Source: Oleiharenicola lentus (GTDB lineage Bacteria > Verrucomicrobiota > Verrucomicrobiia > Opitutales > Opitutaceae). Taken from it: a stretch of 64,000 bases of DNA. Of the stretch, positions 57,135 to 64,000 are shown piece after piece (position 1 is the first letter of the stretch; the number at the start of each line of letters is the position of its first letter). The stretch is taken from assembly GCF_004118375.1 (NCBI RefSeq), contig NZ_SDHX01000001.1:186001-250000 (forward strand). The letters run 5' to 3'. The notes below the pieces were generated by a model. The model made no database searches, had not been told where the DNA came from, and was given only the letters and a program-made list of their open reading frames with translations. The position numbers and the translations under genes were made by a program.

Positions 57135-58643
57135 TCAGGTCGGGGTTCCCACCGGCAGCGCGGCGTGCAGGACGGTTTCGGGCGTGGCGGTGGCGCGGGG
57201 AAATTCGGCGGCGACAAGACCCTCGCGCATCACGATGATGCGGTCGGCGATGCCGAGCACCTCGGGCAGTTCGCTGGACACGATCACGACGCTCGTCCCG
57301 GCGGCGGCGAGGTCGTGGATGAGGGCGTAAATCTCGCTCTTGGCGCCGATGTCGATGCCGCGCGTGGGCTCGTCGAGCACGACGACACGGACCTTTTCCG
57401 AAAGCCAGCGCGCGAGGATGGCCTTCTGCTGGTTGCCGCCGGAGAGCAGGCCGATGAGCGTGTCGGGCGAAGCGGTCCGGACACCGAGCTTGGCGATCTG
57501 GGCGGCGGCGTTGGTTTTTTCCCAGACGTGGTCGAGGAAGAGTCCGGCGCGCAGGCGCGAGCGGCGGGCGCTAAGGTTGATGTTCTCGGCCACGGAGCGG
57601 ATGGCGATGATGCCCTCCTTCTTGCGGTCCTCGGGGCAGAACACGAGGCCGGCGCGGATGGCGGTGCGCGGCGAGCCGCCGCCGAGCGGTTCCCCGTGGA
57701 TGCGCACCTCGCCGGCAGCCGGCGCCACGGCGCCGCACACCAGGCGCATCAGCTCGGAACGGCCGGCGCCGACGAGACCGAAGAAACCGAGGATTTCCCC
57801 GCGTGCCACGCTGAAGGACACGGGCGCCCGGAGTCCGGGGCCGGCGAGGTCGCGGACCTCGAGGCCGCCGGGCGTGTGCGGCCGCGGGCGGTAGTTGAAG
57901 ACGTTGGTCAGTTCGCGGCCGACCATGCTCTTCACCAGCGAATCGCGGGTGACGTTGGCGAGCGACTCGTGCGTGACGACGTGGCGGCCGTCGCGCAGCA
58001 CGGTGGCGGCGTCACAGATCGCATAGACCTCGTCCATGCGGTGCGTGACATAGAGGATGGCGGTGCCGCGGTCGCGCAGGTCGCGGATGATCTGGAAGAG
58101 GCGCTGCGTTTCCTTCTCGGACAACGAGCTGGTCGGCTCGTCGAAGGCCACGATCTTCGCGCCGCGGCCGAGGGCCTTGGCGATCTCGACCATCTGGCGC
58201 TGCGCGAGCGGCAGGCGGCCGAGTTTGGCGTCGGGGGAGATGTCCTCGCCGACGAGCTGGAGCAGGCGCGTGGCCTCGGTGCGGAGGGCGACGCGGTCGA
58301 GGAAGGGACCGCGCCGCGGGTAGCGTCCGAGCAGGAGATTCTCGGCCACGGTCATCTCGGCCACGAGGTGCAGCTCCTGGTAGATGACGGCGACGCCGGC
58401 CGCGATGGCCTCCGCGGTGGAGCTGAAGACATGCGCCTGTCCGTCGAGGCGCACGCTGCCGCCGGTCGGTTGGTAGGCGCCGCTGAGAATCTTGAGGAGC
58501 GTGGACTTGCCCGCGCCGTTCTCGCCCATGAGGGCGTGCACGCTGCCCGCACGGACGCCGAACGACACGTCGTCGAGCGCGCGCACGCCGGGGAACTCCT
58601 TGGTGAGAGCGGCGAAGGTGAGAAGATTTCCAGTCGCGGTCAT
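57135..58643 (-). CDS. araG: L-arabinose ABC transporter ATPase
   Basis: A 502-residue double ATP-binding cassette. First half: FAALTKEFPGVRALDDVSFGVRAGSVHALMGENGAGKSTLLKIL (Walker A), LPLAQRQMVEIAKAL (signature-like) and IVAFDEPTSSLS (Walker B). Second half: degenerate Walker A GLVGAGRSELMRLV, LLSGGNQQKAILARWL and VVVLDEPTRGIDIGAKSEIY. This is the sugar-ABC (RbsA/AraG) layout. The start ATG 58643 is the only start codon upstream of the domain and lies in the end of a family A repeat, as for yidD; both proteins begin MTAT. Confidence 0.94.
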   Translation of the reverse strand: MTATGNLLTFAALTKEFPGVRALDDVSFGVRAGSVHALMGENGAGKSTLLKILSGAYQPTGGSVRLDGQAHVFSSTAEAIAAGVAVIYQELHLVAEMTVAENLLLGRYPRRGPFLDRVALRTEATRLLQLVGEDISPDAKLGRLPLAQRQMVEIAKALGRGAKIVAFDEPTSSLSEKETQRLFQIIRDLRDRGTAILYVTHRMDEVYAICDAATVLRDGRHVVTHESLANVTRDSLVKSMVGRELTNVFNYRPRPHTPGGLEVRDLAGPGLRAPVSFSVARGEILGFFGLVGAGRSELMRLVCGAVAPAAGEVRIHGEPLGGGSPRTAIRAGLVFCPEDRKKEGIIAIRSVAENINLSARRSRLRAGLFLDHVWEKTNAAAQIAKLGVRTASPDTLIGLLSGGNQQKAILARWLSEKVRVVVLDEPTRGIDIGAKSEIYALIHDLAAAGTSVVIVSSELPEVLGIADRIIVMREGLVAAEFPRATATPETVLHAALPVGTPT

Positions 58644-58725
58644 TCTGAACGAAGTGAAGAATCCAAGGCAGCGAATGCGAAGTCAGGAGCGATCACTTGG
58701 ATTCTTCGCTGCGCTCAGAATGACA
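58639..58725. repeat. family A palindromic repeat, copy 3
   Basis: Left arm GTCATTCTGAACGAAGTGAA, continuing GAATCCAAGG; right arm CTTGGATTCTTCGCTGCGCT, continuing CAGAATGACAGG. Its left end provides the araG ATG. Here the arms carry some unpaired differences. Confidence 0.88.
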
Positions 58726-58752
58726 GGGTTTGGGTAATTGAAGGGTAATCGC

Positions 58753-58773
58753 GGCGCGGACGGAGTCCGCGCC
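58753..58773. terminator. stem-loop between araF and araG
   Basis: GGCGCGGAC-GGA-GTCCGCGCC, a perfect 9-bp stem with a 3-base loop, immediately after the araF stop on the minus strand. Hairpins after binding-protein genes in ABC operons commonly raise binding-protein yield by partial termination or 3'-end protection. No U-tract. Confidence 0.55.
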
Positions 58774-58779
58774 CTACTT

Positions 58780-59796
58780 TCACAGAATCCCCTCGGCCTT
58801 GAGCAGCGCCTCGAAATTTTCGCGGGTGATGAGCTGGCCGTCGGTGCGGGTGTCGAGGGGCGGCTGGGTGCCGTCCTTGACCCAGAAGTAGAGCAGCTCG
58901 GCGGTGCGGAAGCCCTCGTAGGGGGCCGAGGCGTAGATCGAGCCGTAGAAACCGGTGGGCGCGGGCTTGCGCAGCTCGTCGAGGCAGTCGGTGCCGTTGA
59001 TGCCGACGCCGATGACGTGGGCGGCCTTGAAGCCGTTGCCCTCGGTGGCGCGGACGGCGCCGAGCGTGGCGGTGTCGTTCATGCCGGCGACGAGCCAGTT
59101 CTTGATGCCGGTCTTCTGGGCGAGCAGGGCGTTGGCGGCGTCGAAGCTGCCGGGGATGTCGGTCGTCTTCTGCGGGGCCTTGAAGATGCGGTCGGCGGGG
59201 AAGCCGGCTTCCTTCAGAGCGGCGATGATGCCGTCGGTGCGCTCGCGCGCGGTGTCGAGCTCCTCGAAGGTCACGATGCAGGCGGCGGTGTCGGCGGCGG
59301 CCCAGTTGCGGCGCTTCATTTCCTCGGCGAGCGTGGCGCCGGACATGCGGCCGATCTTGGTGGCGGACATGCCGAGGTAGGGGACGGACTCGATGAACTT
59401 GCCGTCGGCGCCGACGAAACGGTCGTCCACGGTGATGACCTTGAGGTTGTTGGCCTTGGCCTTCGCCACGATGGCGGGCCCGAGGCGGACGTCGGGCGTG
59501 CAGATGACGAAGCCCAGCGCGCCGTTGGCCGCGAGGCTGTCAATGGCGGCGAGGGTCTTCTCACCGTCGGGCACGCCGATCTTGATCAGCTCGAAGCCGT
59601 GCTGGGCGGCGGCCTTGTCGGCGCCCTTCCACTCATACTGGAACCAAGGCTCCTCGGGCTGTTTCACGAGGAAGCCGAGCTTGATCTTGGCCGGGGCGGC
59701 GGGGCCGCCCGCGGAGGCGGACTGTTTGCTGCAGGCGCCGAGGAACAGGGCGGCGCCAACCACGAGGAGGGCGGAGAAAAGACGGGGGAATTTCAT
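58780..59796 (-). CDS. araF: L-arabinose-binding lipoprotein
   Basis: A 338-residue substrate-binding protein closely matching the family prototype: KLGFLVKQPEEPWFQYEWKGADKAA, PDGEKTLAAIDSLAANGALGFVICTPD, VITVDDRFV, TFEELDTARERTDGIIAALKEAGFP, DIPGSFDAANALLAQ, VAGMNDTATLGAVRATEGNGFKA and GVGINGTDCLDEL. The signal peptide ends in a lipobox (LGACS), so unlike soluble enterobacterial AraF it is membrane-anchored. It delivers arabinose to AraGH. Between araA and araG in the operon, separated from araG by a hairpin and a family A repeat. Confidence 0.95.
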   Translation of the reverse strand: MKFPRLFSALLVVGAALFLGACSKQSASAGGPAAPAKIKLGFLVKQPEEPWFQYEWKGADKAAAQHGFELIKIGVPDGEKTLAAIDSLAANGALGFVICTPDVRLGPAIVAKAKANNLKVITVDDRFVGADGKFIESVPYLGMSATKIGRMSGATLAEEMKRRNWAAADTAACIVTFEELDTARERTDGIIAALKEAGFPADRIFKAPQKTTDIPGSFDAANALLAQKTGIKNWLVAGMNDTATLGAVRATEGNGFKAAHVIGVGINGTDCLDELRKPAPTGFYGSIYASAPYEGFRTAELLYFWVKDGTQPPLDTRTDGQLITRENFEALLKAEGIL

Positions 59797-59892
59797 AGGG
59801 GCAGTTGGGCAAACAGTGAGCCGGAATTCCCCCGTCGCTCCAGACCTTAATCATTCACTTTGGAGAATGACCAAGGTCGGCCAAGAAACGCG

Positions 59893-61401
59893 TCAGACGC
59901 GGAAGCCCTGGGCGAGGTGGTAATAGACCTCGTTGTTGCGGAGGTCCTGCTTGAGCTGAGGGAGCGTCGTGCCGGCGTTGATGTGGACGGTCTCGATGCC
60001 GGCGATCGTCGCGAAGTCCTCGAGCATCTCGCTCGTGACAACGTAGCTGTAGCCGGTGTGGTGCGCGCCGCCGGCGTAGATCCACGCGGCGCAGGCGGTC
60101 TTGAAGTCGGGTTTGCACTCCCAGACGGCGCGGGCGACGGGGAGCTTCGGGAGCTTGGGTGTCTTGACGGCCTTCACCTCGTTCACGATGAGGCGGTAGC
60201 GGTTGCCGAGGTCCACGAGCGAGGCGTTGAGGGCCTCGCCGGCCGGCGCGTCGAACACGAGGCGGACGGGGTCCTCCTTGCCGCCGATGCCAAGCGGATG
60301 GACCTCGACGGCGGGCTTGGCGTTGGCGATGGACGGACAGATCTCGAGCATGTGCGCGCCGAGAACCTGGTGGCCCTTGGGGGACATATGGTAGGTGTAG
60401 TCCTCCATGAAGGAGGTCTGCTGGCCGCCGGCCATGACCTTCATGGCGCGGACGAGTGCGGCGGTCTTCCAGTCGCCCTCGCCGCCGAAGCCGTAGCCCA
60501 TGCCCATCAGGCGCTGCGAGGCCATGCCGGGGAGCTGCTTGAGGCCGTGCAGATCCTCGAAGGTGTCGGTGTAGGCCTTGGCGCCGACCTCGCTGAGGAA
60601 GGCGCTCATGCCGAGCTCGAGGCGCGCGCTGTAGCGGAGCTCGTCGTGGCGGGCGCCGCCTTTCTTGAGGGCGGGGACGACGGCGTAGAGCTTCTCGTAG
60701 TCGGCGCAGAGGGCGGAGATGTCTTTCTCGGAAACGGCGTTCACCTTCGCGACGAGATCGCCGACGCCGTAGGTGTTCACCTCGAAGCCGAAACGGATTT
60801 CGGTCGCGACCTTGTCGCCCTCGGTGACGGCGACGTAGCGCATGTTGTCGCCGAAGCGGACGACCTTGGCGCCCTGCCAGTCGTGCCAGGCGTGGGCGGC
60901 GTGCATCCAGGCGGCCATGCGATCCTGCACCTCGCTGTCGGACCAGTGGCCGACGACGACCTTGCGGCCGAGGCGGAGGCGCGTGTGGATGAACCCGGCC
61001 TCGCGGTCGCCGTGGGCGGCCTGGTTGAGGTTCATGAAGTCCATGTCGATCGTGGACCAGGGTAGGTCGCGATTGAACTGGGTGTGCAGATGGAGGAAGG
61101 GCTTCTTGAGCGACGTGAGGCCGCGGATCCACATCTTTGACGGCGAGAACGTGTGCATCCAGAGGACGAGGCCCGCGCAGTTGGCGTCGGCGTTGGCTTC
61201 GACGCAGACCTTGGCGATCTGGTCGGCGTCCACGAGCAGGGCCTTGAACTTCAAGGGCAGCGGAAGGCGCTTGGACTTCGCGAGACCGTCCACGACGGCC
61301 TGCGCGTTGGCGGCGACCTGCTTGAGCGGGCCGGGGCCGTAGAGGTGCTGCGAACCGCAGACGAACCAGATTTCGGGAGTGGAGAGATGGATGACGGACA
61401 T
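59893..61401 (-). CDS. araA: L-arabinose isomerase
   Basis: A 502-residue enzyme converting L-arabinose to L-ribulose; length and motifs match the canonical enzyme. Visible: [113 protein letters not shown] (metal Glu and His residues) and [27 protein letters not shown]. Requires Mn2+. It follows araB by 130 bases containing a palindromic repeat. Confidence 0.97.
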   Translation of the reverse strand: MSVIHLSTPEIWFVCGSQHLYGPGPLKQVAANAQAVVDGLAKSKRLPLPLKFKALLVDADQIAKVCVEANADANCAGLVLWMHTFSPSKMWIRGLTSLKKPFLHLHTQFNRDLPWSTIDMDFMNLNQAAHGDREAGFIHTRLRLGRKVVVGHWSDSEVQDRMAAWMHAAHAWHDWQGAKVVRFGDNMRYVAVTEGDKVATEIRFGFEVNTYGVGDLVAKVNAVSEKDISALCADYEKLYAVVPALKKGGARHDELRYSARLELGMSAFLSEVGAKAYTDTFEDLHGLKQLPGMASQRLMGMGYGFGGEGDWKTAALVRAMKVMAGGQQTSFMEDYTYHMSPKGHQVLGAHMLEICPSIANAKPAVEVHPLGIGGKEDPVRLVFDAPAGEALNASLVDLGNRYRLIVNEVKAVKTPKLPKLPVARAVWECKPDFKTACAAWIYAGGAHHTGYSYVVTSEMLEDFATIAGIETVHINAGTTLPQLKQDLRNNEVYYHLAQGFRV

Positions 61402-61447
61402 GGGAGGAAAAGGGGAGGCTTGAAATTGAGGGTGAGAGGTGGAGGAG

Positions 61448-61532
61448 AATCTTTCCTCTTTCTCTCGTCCGGCTGGCGCGAGATCTGGCAGCGCTGGGAT
61501 TGAAGAGAAAGATAAAGAGGAAAGAGAAAGAT
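61448..61532. repeat. polypurine/polypyrimidine inverted repeat between araB and araA
   Basis: AATCTTTCCTCTTTCTCTCG at the left and GAAGAGAAAGATAAAGAGGA followed by AAGAGAAAGAT at the right, pairing over about 18 bases with one bulged AAGATA stretch. The araB stop directly adjoins it. It may terminate or protect transcripts. Confidence 0.7.
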
Positions 61533-63187
61533 CAGTGCGCGGATTCCTTGATCATGAGCAGCTCCTTCATGACGCCGCCGAGGTCCGCGGACTTGTTGCG
61601 GCCACCGAGGCTGTCGTGGAGCTGGCGATAGAGGACGTAGAGTTCGTGGTAGGTTTTCTGCGCGGCGGGCTTCGGCTTGTAAGCGACCTTCTTGAGGGAG
61701 GTCATCTTCTTCTGCGCGGTCGGGAAGTCCGGGTGGGCGCCGGCGAGCACGGCGGCACTGACAGCGGAGCCAAGCGCGCAGGCCTGCGAGGAACCGGCGA
61801 CGAGCATGGTGCAGCCGGTGATGTCGGCGTAGATCTGCATGAGCAGCGGGTTTTTCTCGGCGATGCCGCCGGCGCAGACGACGCGGTCGATCGGCACACC
61901 GTATTCCTTGATGCGCTCGATGATGGCGCGGGCGCCGAAGGCCGTGGCCTCGATGAGCGCGCGGTAGATTTCCGCCTGGGTCGTATAGAGCGTCTGGCCG
62001 ACGAGCAGGCCGGTGAGGCGCTGGTCCACGAGAATGGTGCGGTTGCCGTTATTCCAGTCGAGGGCGAGGAGGCCGCTCTGGCCGGGCTTCAGCTTCGCGG
62101 CCTCGGCCGTGAGCTTGGCGTGCAGCTTCACGTCCTGGAGGACGCCCTCGACGAACCACTTGAAGATGTCGCCCACGGCGCTTTGTCCGGCCTCGATGCC
62201 GTAGAAGCCCGGGAGGATCGCGCCCTTGACGATGCCGCAGATACCCGGGATGTCGGGCACGGTCTTGGCGGCGGAGACGACGCCGCAGTCGCAGGTGGAG
62301 GTGCCGATGACCTTGACGAGCGTGCCCTCGGCCACGCCGCAGCCGATGGCACCGTAGTGGACGTCGAACTCGCCGATCGCGATCGGGATGCCGGCAGGGA
62401 GGCCGAGCTTCTTCGCCCATTCCGGCGAGAGGTGGCCGGCGGATTCGCTGGCGTCGTGGGCCTTCTCGTAGAGGCGGTCGCGCAGGTCGGCCAGTTTCGG
62501 GTCGAGCAGGGCCAGGAATTCCTTGTCGGGCAGGCCGCCCCAGTCCTCGGCGTAGAGCGCCTTGTGGCCGGCCGCGCAGACGCCGCGCTTCACGGCCTTG
62601 GGGTCGGTGACGCCGGCGAGCTGGGCGGGGACCCAGTCGCAGAGTTCAACCCACGAGTAGGCGGCGGAGAAAACCTTCGGGTCCACCTGGAGGCAGTGCC
62701 AGAGCTTGGCCCAGAACCACTCGGAGGAATATGTGTTGCCGCACTTGGCGATGAAATGGGGGCGATGCTGCGCGGCCAGCTCGGTGATCTTCGTGGCTTC
62801 GCGCCAGCTGGTGTGGTCCTTCCAGAGCCAGCACTGGGCGTTGAGGTTTTTCGCCCACTTCTTGTCGGCGGCGAGGGCGCGGTTTTGCGCGTCCACCGGG
62901 ATCGGGCTCGAGCCGGTCGAGTCCACGCCGAGGCCGACGACCTTGTCCGCGCTGAAACCCGGCTGCTTGCGCGCCTGGGCGAGCGCGCCCTTCACGGCCT
63001 TCTCAAGGCCAAAGAGGTAATCGGCGGGGTGCTGGCGGGCGACGTTGTGGTCGCGCGGGTCGAGCAGCACGCCCTGATGGCCGGAGGGGTAGTTGACGAC
63101 GCTGGAGCCGAACTCCTTGCCGTCTTTGCAGCGCACGACGAGCGCGCGGACTGAGTTGGTGCCGTAATCGATGCCGAGAGTAAACAT
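61532..63187 (-). CDS. araB: ribulokinase
   Basis: A 551-residue FGGY-family kinase phosphorylating L-ribulose. Motifs: [19 protein letters not shown] (phosphate 1 loop), [79 protein letters not shown] and [24 protein letters not shown] with [12 protein letters not shown]. The wording IDYGTNSVR is typical of AraB in place of general carbohydrate kinases. First gene of the ara operon, divergent from the LacI-family regulator. Confidence 0.96.
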   Translation of the reverse strand: MFTLGIDYGTNSVRALVVRCKDGKEFGSSVVNYPSGHQGVLLDPRDHNVARQHPADYLFGLEKAVKGALAQARKQPGFSADKVVGLGVDSTGSSPIPVDAQNRALAADKKWAKNLNAQCWLWKDHTSWREATKITELAAQHRPHFIAKCGNTYSSEWFWAKLWHCLQVDPKVFSAAYSWVELCDWVPAQLAGVTDPKAVKRGVCAAGHKALYAEDWGGLPDKEFLALLDPKLADLRDRLYEKAHDASESAGHLSPEWAKKLGLPAGIPIAIGEFDVHYGAIGCGVAEGTLVKVIGTSTCDCGVVSAAKTVPDIPGICGIVKGAILPGFYGIEAGQSAVGDIFKWFVEGVLQDVKLHAKLTAEAAKLKPGQSGLLALDWNNGNRTILVDQRLTGLLVGQTLYTTQAEIYRALIEATAFGARAIIERIKEYGVPIDRVVCAGGIAEKNPLLMQIYADITGCTMLVAGSSQACALGSAVSAAVLAGAHPDFPTAQKKMTSLKKVAYKPKPAAQKTYHELYVLYRQLHDSLGGRNKSADLGGVMKELLMIKESAH

Positions 63188-63284
63188 GGGGGTAAGGCGT
63201 GACTTCTACGCCGCGGCGTGGGGCCGGTCAACGCGCCGGCAGGCATGACCGTAATGTGTGCTCCCGGGGGTGCCGCCGCGGATT

Positions 63285-63293
63285 TGCTATAGG
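63285..63293 (+). promoter_or_regulatory. extended -10-like element for the LacI-family gene
   Basis: TGCTATAGG on the plus strand, 67 bases before the regulator start; the same 9-mer is present upstream of the sigma-TonB gene. No good -35 element is visible. Confidence 0.35.
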
Positions 63294-63301
63294 TAGAATG
63301 C

Positions 63302-63318
63302 ACCGCCAACTTGACGGT
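63302..63318. promoter_or_regulatory. candidate LacI-family operator in the ara control region
   Basis: ACCGCCAACTTGACGGT, a 17-bp near-palindrome with one mismatched pair around a central base, located between araB and the divergent regulator. Size and centre resemble LacI-family sites; a repressor binding here would block both promoters. Confidence 0.55.
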
Positions 63319-63359
63319 TACATGATTTCGGGCGAACACTGCCCCTTCCGCTTTCCGTG

Positions 63360-64000
63360 ATGGCCCGTCCCACTCTCAACGACATCGCCCGCCAGGTCGG
63401 CTACTCCAAAAACACCGTGTCGCTTGCGCTGCGCGGTGACCGGCAGATCCCGGAGGAAACCCGCGAGAAGATCCGCAGGGCGGCCGAGAAGCTCGGTTAC
63501 CAGCCCAACGCCGTCGTCTCGCACCTGATGGCGCAACTGCGCGCCAGCCGCTCGCTGCGGCTGCAGGCCAAGCTCGCGCTGGTGAACGCCAACCGCGATC
63601 CGCAGGCCTTCCGTTCGCATCCGACGATCCCGACCTACGTCGAGGGCTGCGAGAGCCGCGCCGCGAAGCTCGGCTACGGCTTCGACCGCTTCTGGCTGCA
63701 CGACCCCACGCTCAGCGCCCAGCGCTGGCTGCGCATCCTGCACACGCGGGGCATCAAGGGGCTCGTGCTCGTCGGCCTGATGGACACCACGCACCTGCCC
63801 GACGAACTCGCACCGGTCTGGGCGCAGCTGCCCACGGTCGTCACGGGCGTGCGCACACGCGACCCGGCGCTGTCCTTCTGCTGCGTGGACCACCACCACC
63901 TCGCGCTCAACGCCTTCGAGCGGGCGCTCGCGCTCGGTTACAAGCGCCCCGGCCTCGTGATCGACGACGTGATCGACGCGCTGGTTGAGCGGCGTTTCTC
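63360..64000 (+). CDS. LacI-family transcriptional regulator, N-terminal part (runs off window)
   Basis: At least 213 residues visible. The N-terminal LacI helix-turn-helix is unmistakable: PTLNDIARQVGYSKNTVSLALRGDRQIPEETREKIRRAAEKLGYQPNAVVS, including the hinge helix. The periplasmic-binding-type effector domain begins at about residue 65 (KLALVNANRDPQAF) and contains GIKGLVLVGLMDTTHLP and ERALALGYKRPGLVIDD. Divergent from araB, it is the likely arabinose-responsive repressor of the araBAFGHD operon; unlike enterobacteria, no AraC-type activator is present. The 3' end is outside the window. Confidence 0.9.
   Translation, partial: MARPTLNDIARQVGYSKNTVSLALRGDRQIPEETREKIRRAAEKLGYQPNAVVSHLMAQLRASRSLRLQAKLALVNANRDPQAFRSHPTIPTYVEGCESRAAKLGYGFDRFWLHDPTLSAQRWLRILHTRGIKGLVLVGLMDTTHLPDELAPVWAQLPTVVTGVRTRDPALSFCCVDHHHLALNAFERALALGYKRPGLVIDDVIDALVERRF

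Noticed and set aside
1-64000. tRNA or rRNA genes
   Set aside because: I looked for T-loop (GGTTCRANNCC) patterns with acceptor pairing and for rRNA-like conserved stretches and found none I could support by eye.

Overview
The window is GC-rich (roughly two thirds G+C), densely coded bacterial chromosome. Gene content points to Verrucomicrobiota, most likely an Opitutaceae-type heterotroph: an ECF sigma factor fused to a TonB C-terminal domain, many intracellular and secreted sugar-degrading enzymes, weak Shine-Dalgarno signals, and intergenic gaps filled with palindromic repeats. This placement is inferred from protein character only; no rRNA or tRNA gene was recognised.

Layout. 1-1340: a lipoprotein, a DUF2892 membrane protein, an ArsR-type regulator and methylglyoxal synthase. 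1.5-3.0 kb: secreted pectate lyase. 3.0-6.5 kb (minus): YebC regulator and the rpmH-rnpA-yidD-yidC cluster, without dnaA beside it. 6.8-10.3 kb: a kinase-like orphan coupled to a BASS-family transporter, a secreted peroxiredoxin and an outer-membrane barrel protein. 10.3-17.8 kb: assimilatory sulfate reduction. cysI-cysH-cysD-cysN run leftward into an Rrf2 regulator and a PqiA-like gene; divergent cobA and a CbiX-type chelatase would supply siroheme for CysI. 17.9-24.6 kb: a MuiA-like protein, an SbtA bicarbonate transporter with a divergent winged-helix regulator and a palindromic operator, an acetylesterase, an SDR and TspO. 25-33.4 kb: housekeeping (a short uvrC, cinA, holA, purB, PPi-type phosphofructokinase) plus a PL14-like lyase. 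33.6-38.7 kb: aldarate catabolism (MFS transporter, KDG dehydratase, and a 910-residue internally duplicated UxaA/GarD protein). 38.7-45 kb: signalling (REC-SpoIIE phosphatase, REC-HDOD, ECF-TonB sigma). 45.9-49.6 kb: an accessory patch with a MITE-like element, a DUF1016 nuclease fragment, direct repeats and a lower-GC gene pair ending in a PIN-domain nuclease. 49.6-63.2 kb (minus): sugar catabolism, including a complete L-arabinose operon araB-araA-araF-araG-araH-araD, preceded by a divergent LacI-family regulator that runs off the window.

Together the genes describe a plant-polysaccharide degrader: pectate lyase, PL14-like lyase, GH88 and acetylesterase release sugars; the arabinose operon and the aldarate branch feed central metabolism.

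The most unusual aspect is the repeat landscape. At least eight families of inverted-repeat modules fill intergenic gaps. Some copies supply gene parts: start codons (yidD, araG), stop codons (cobA, uvrC, a small gene at 46 kb), and in one SDR gene about 22 in-frame residues inserted just before the NNAG motif.
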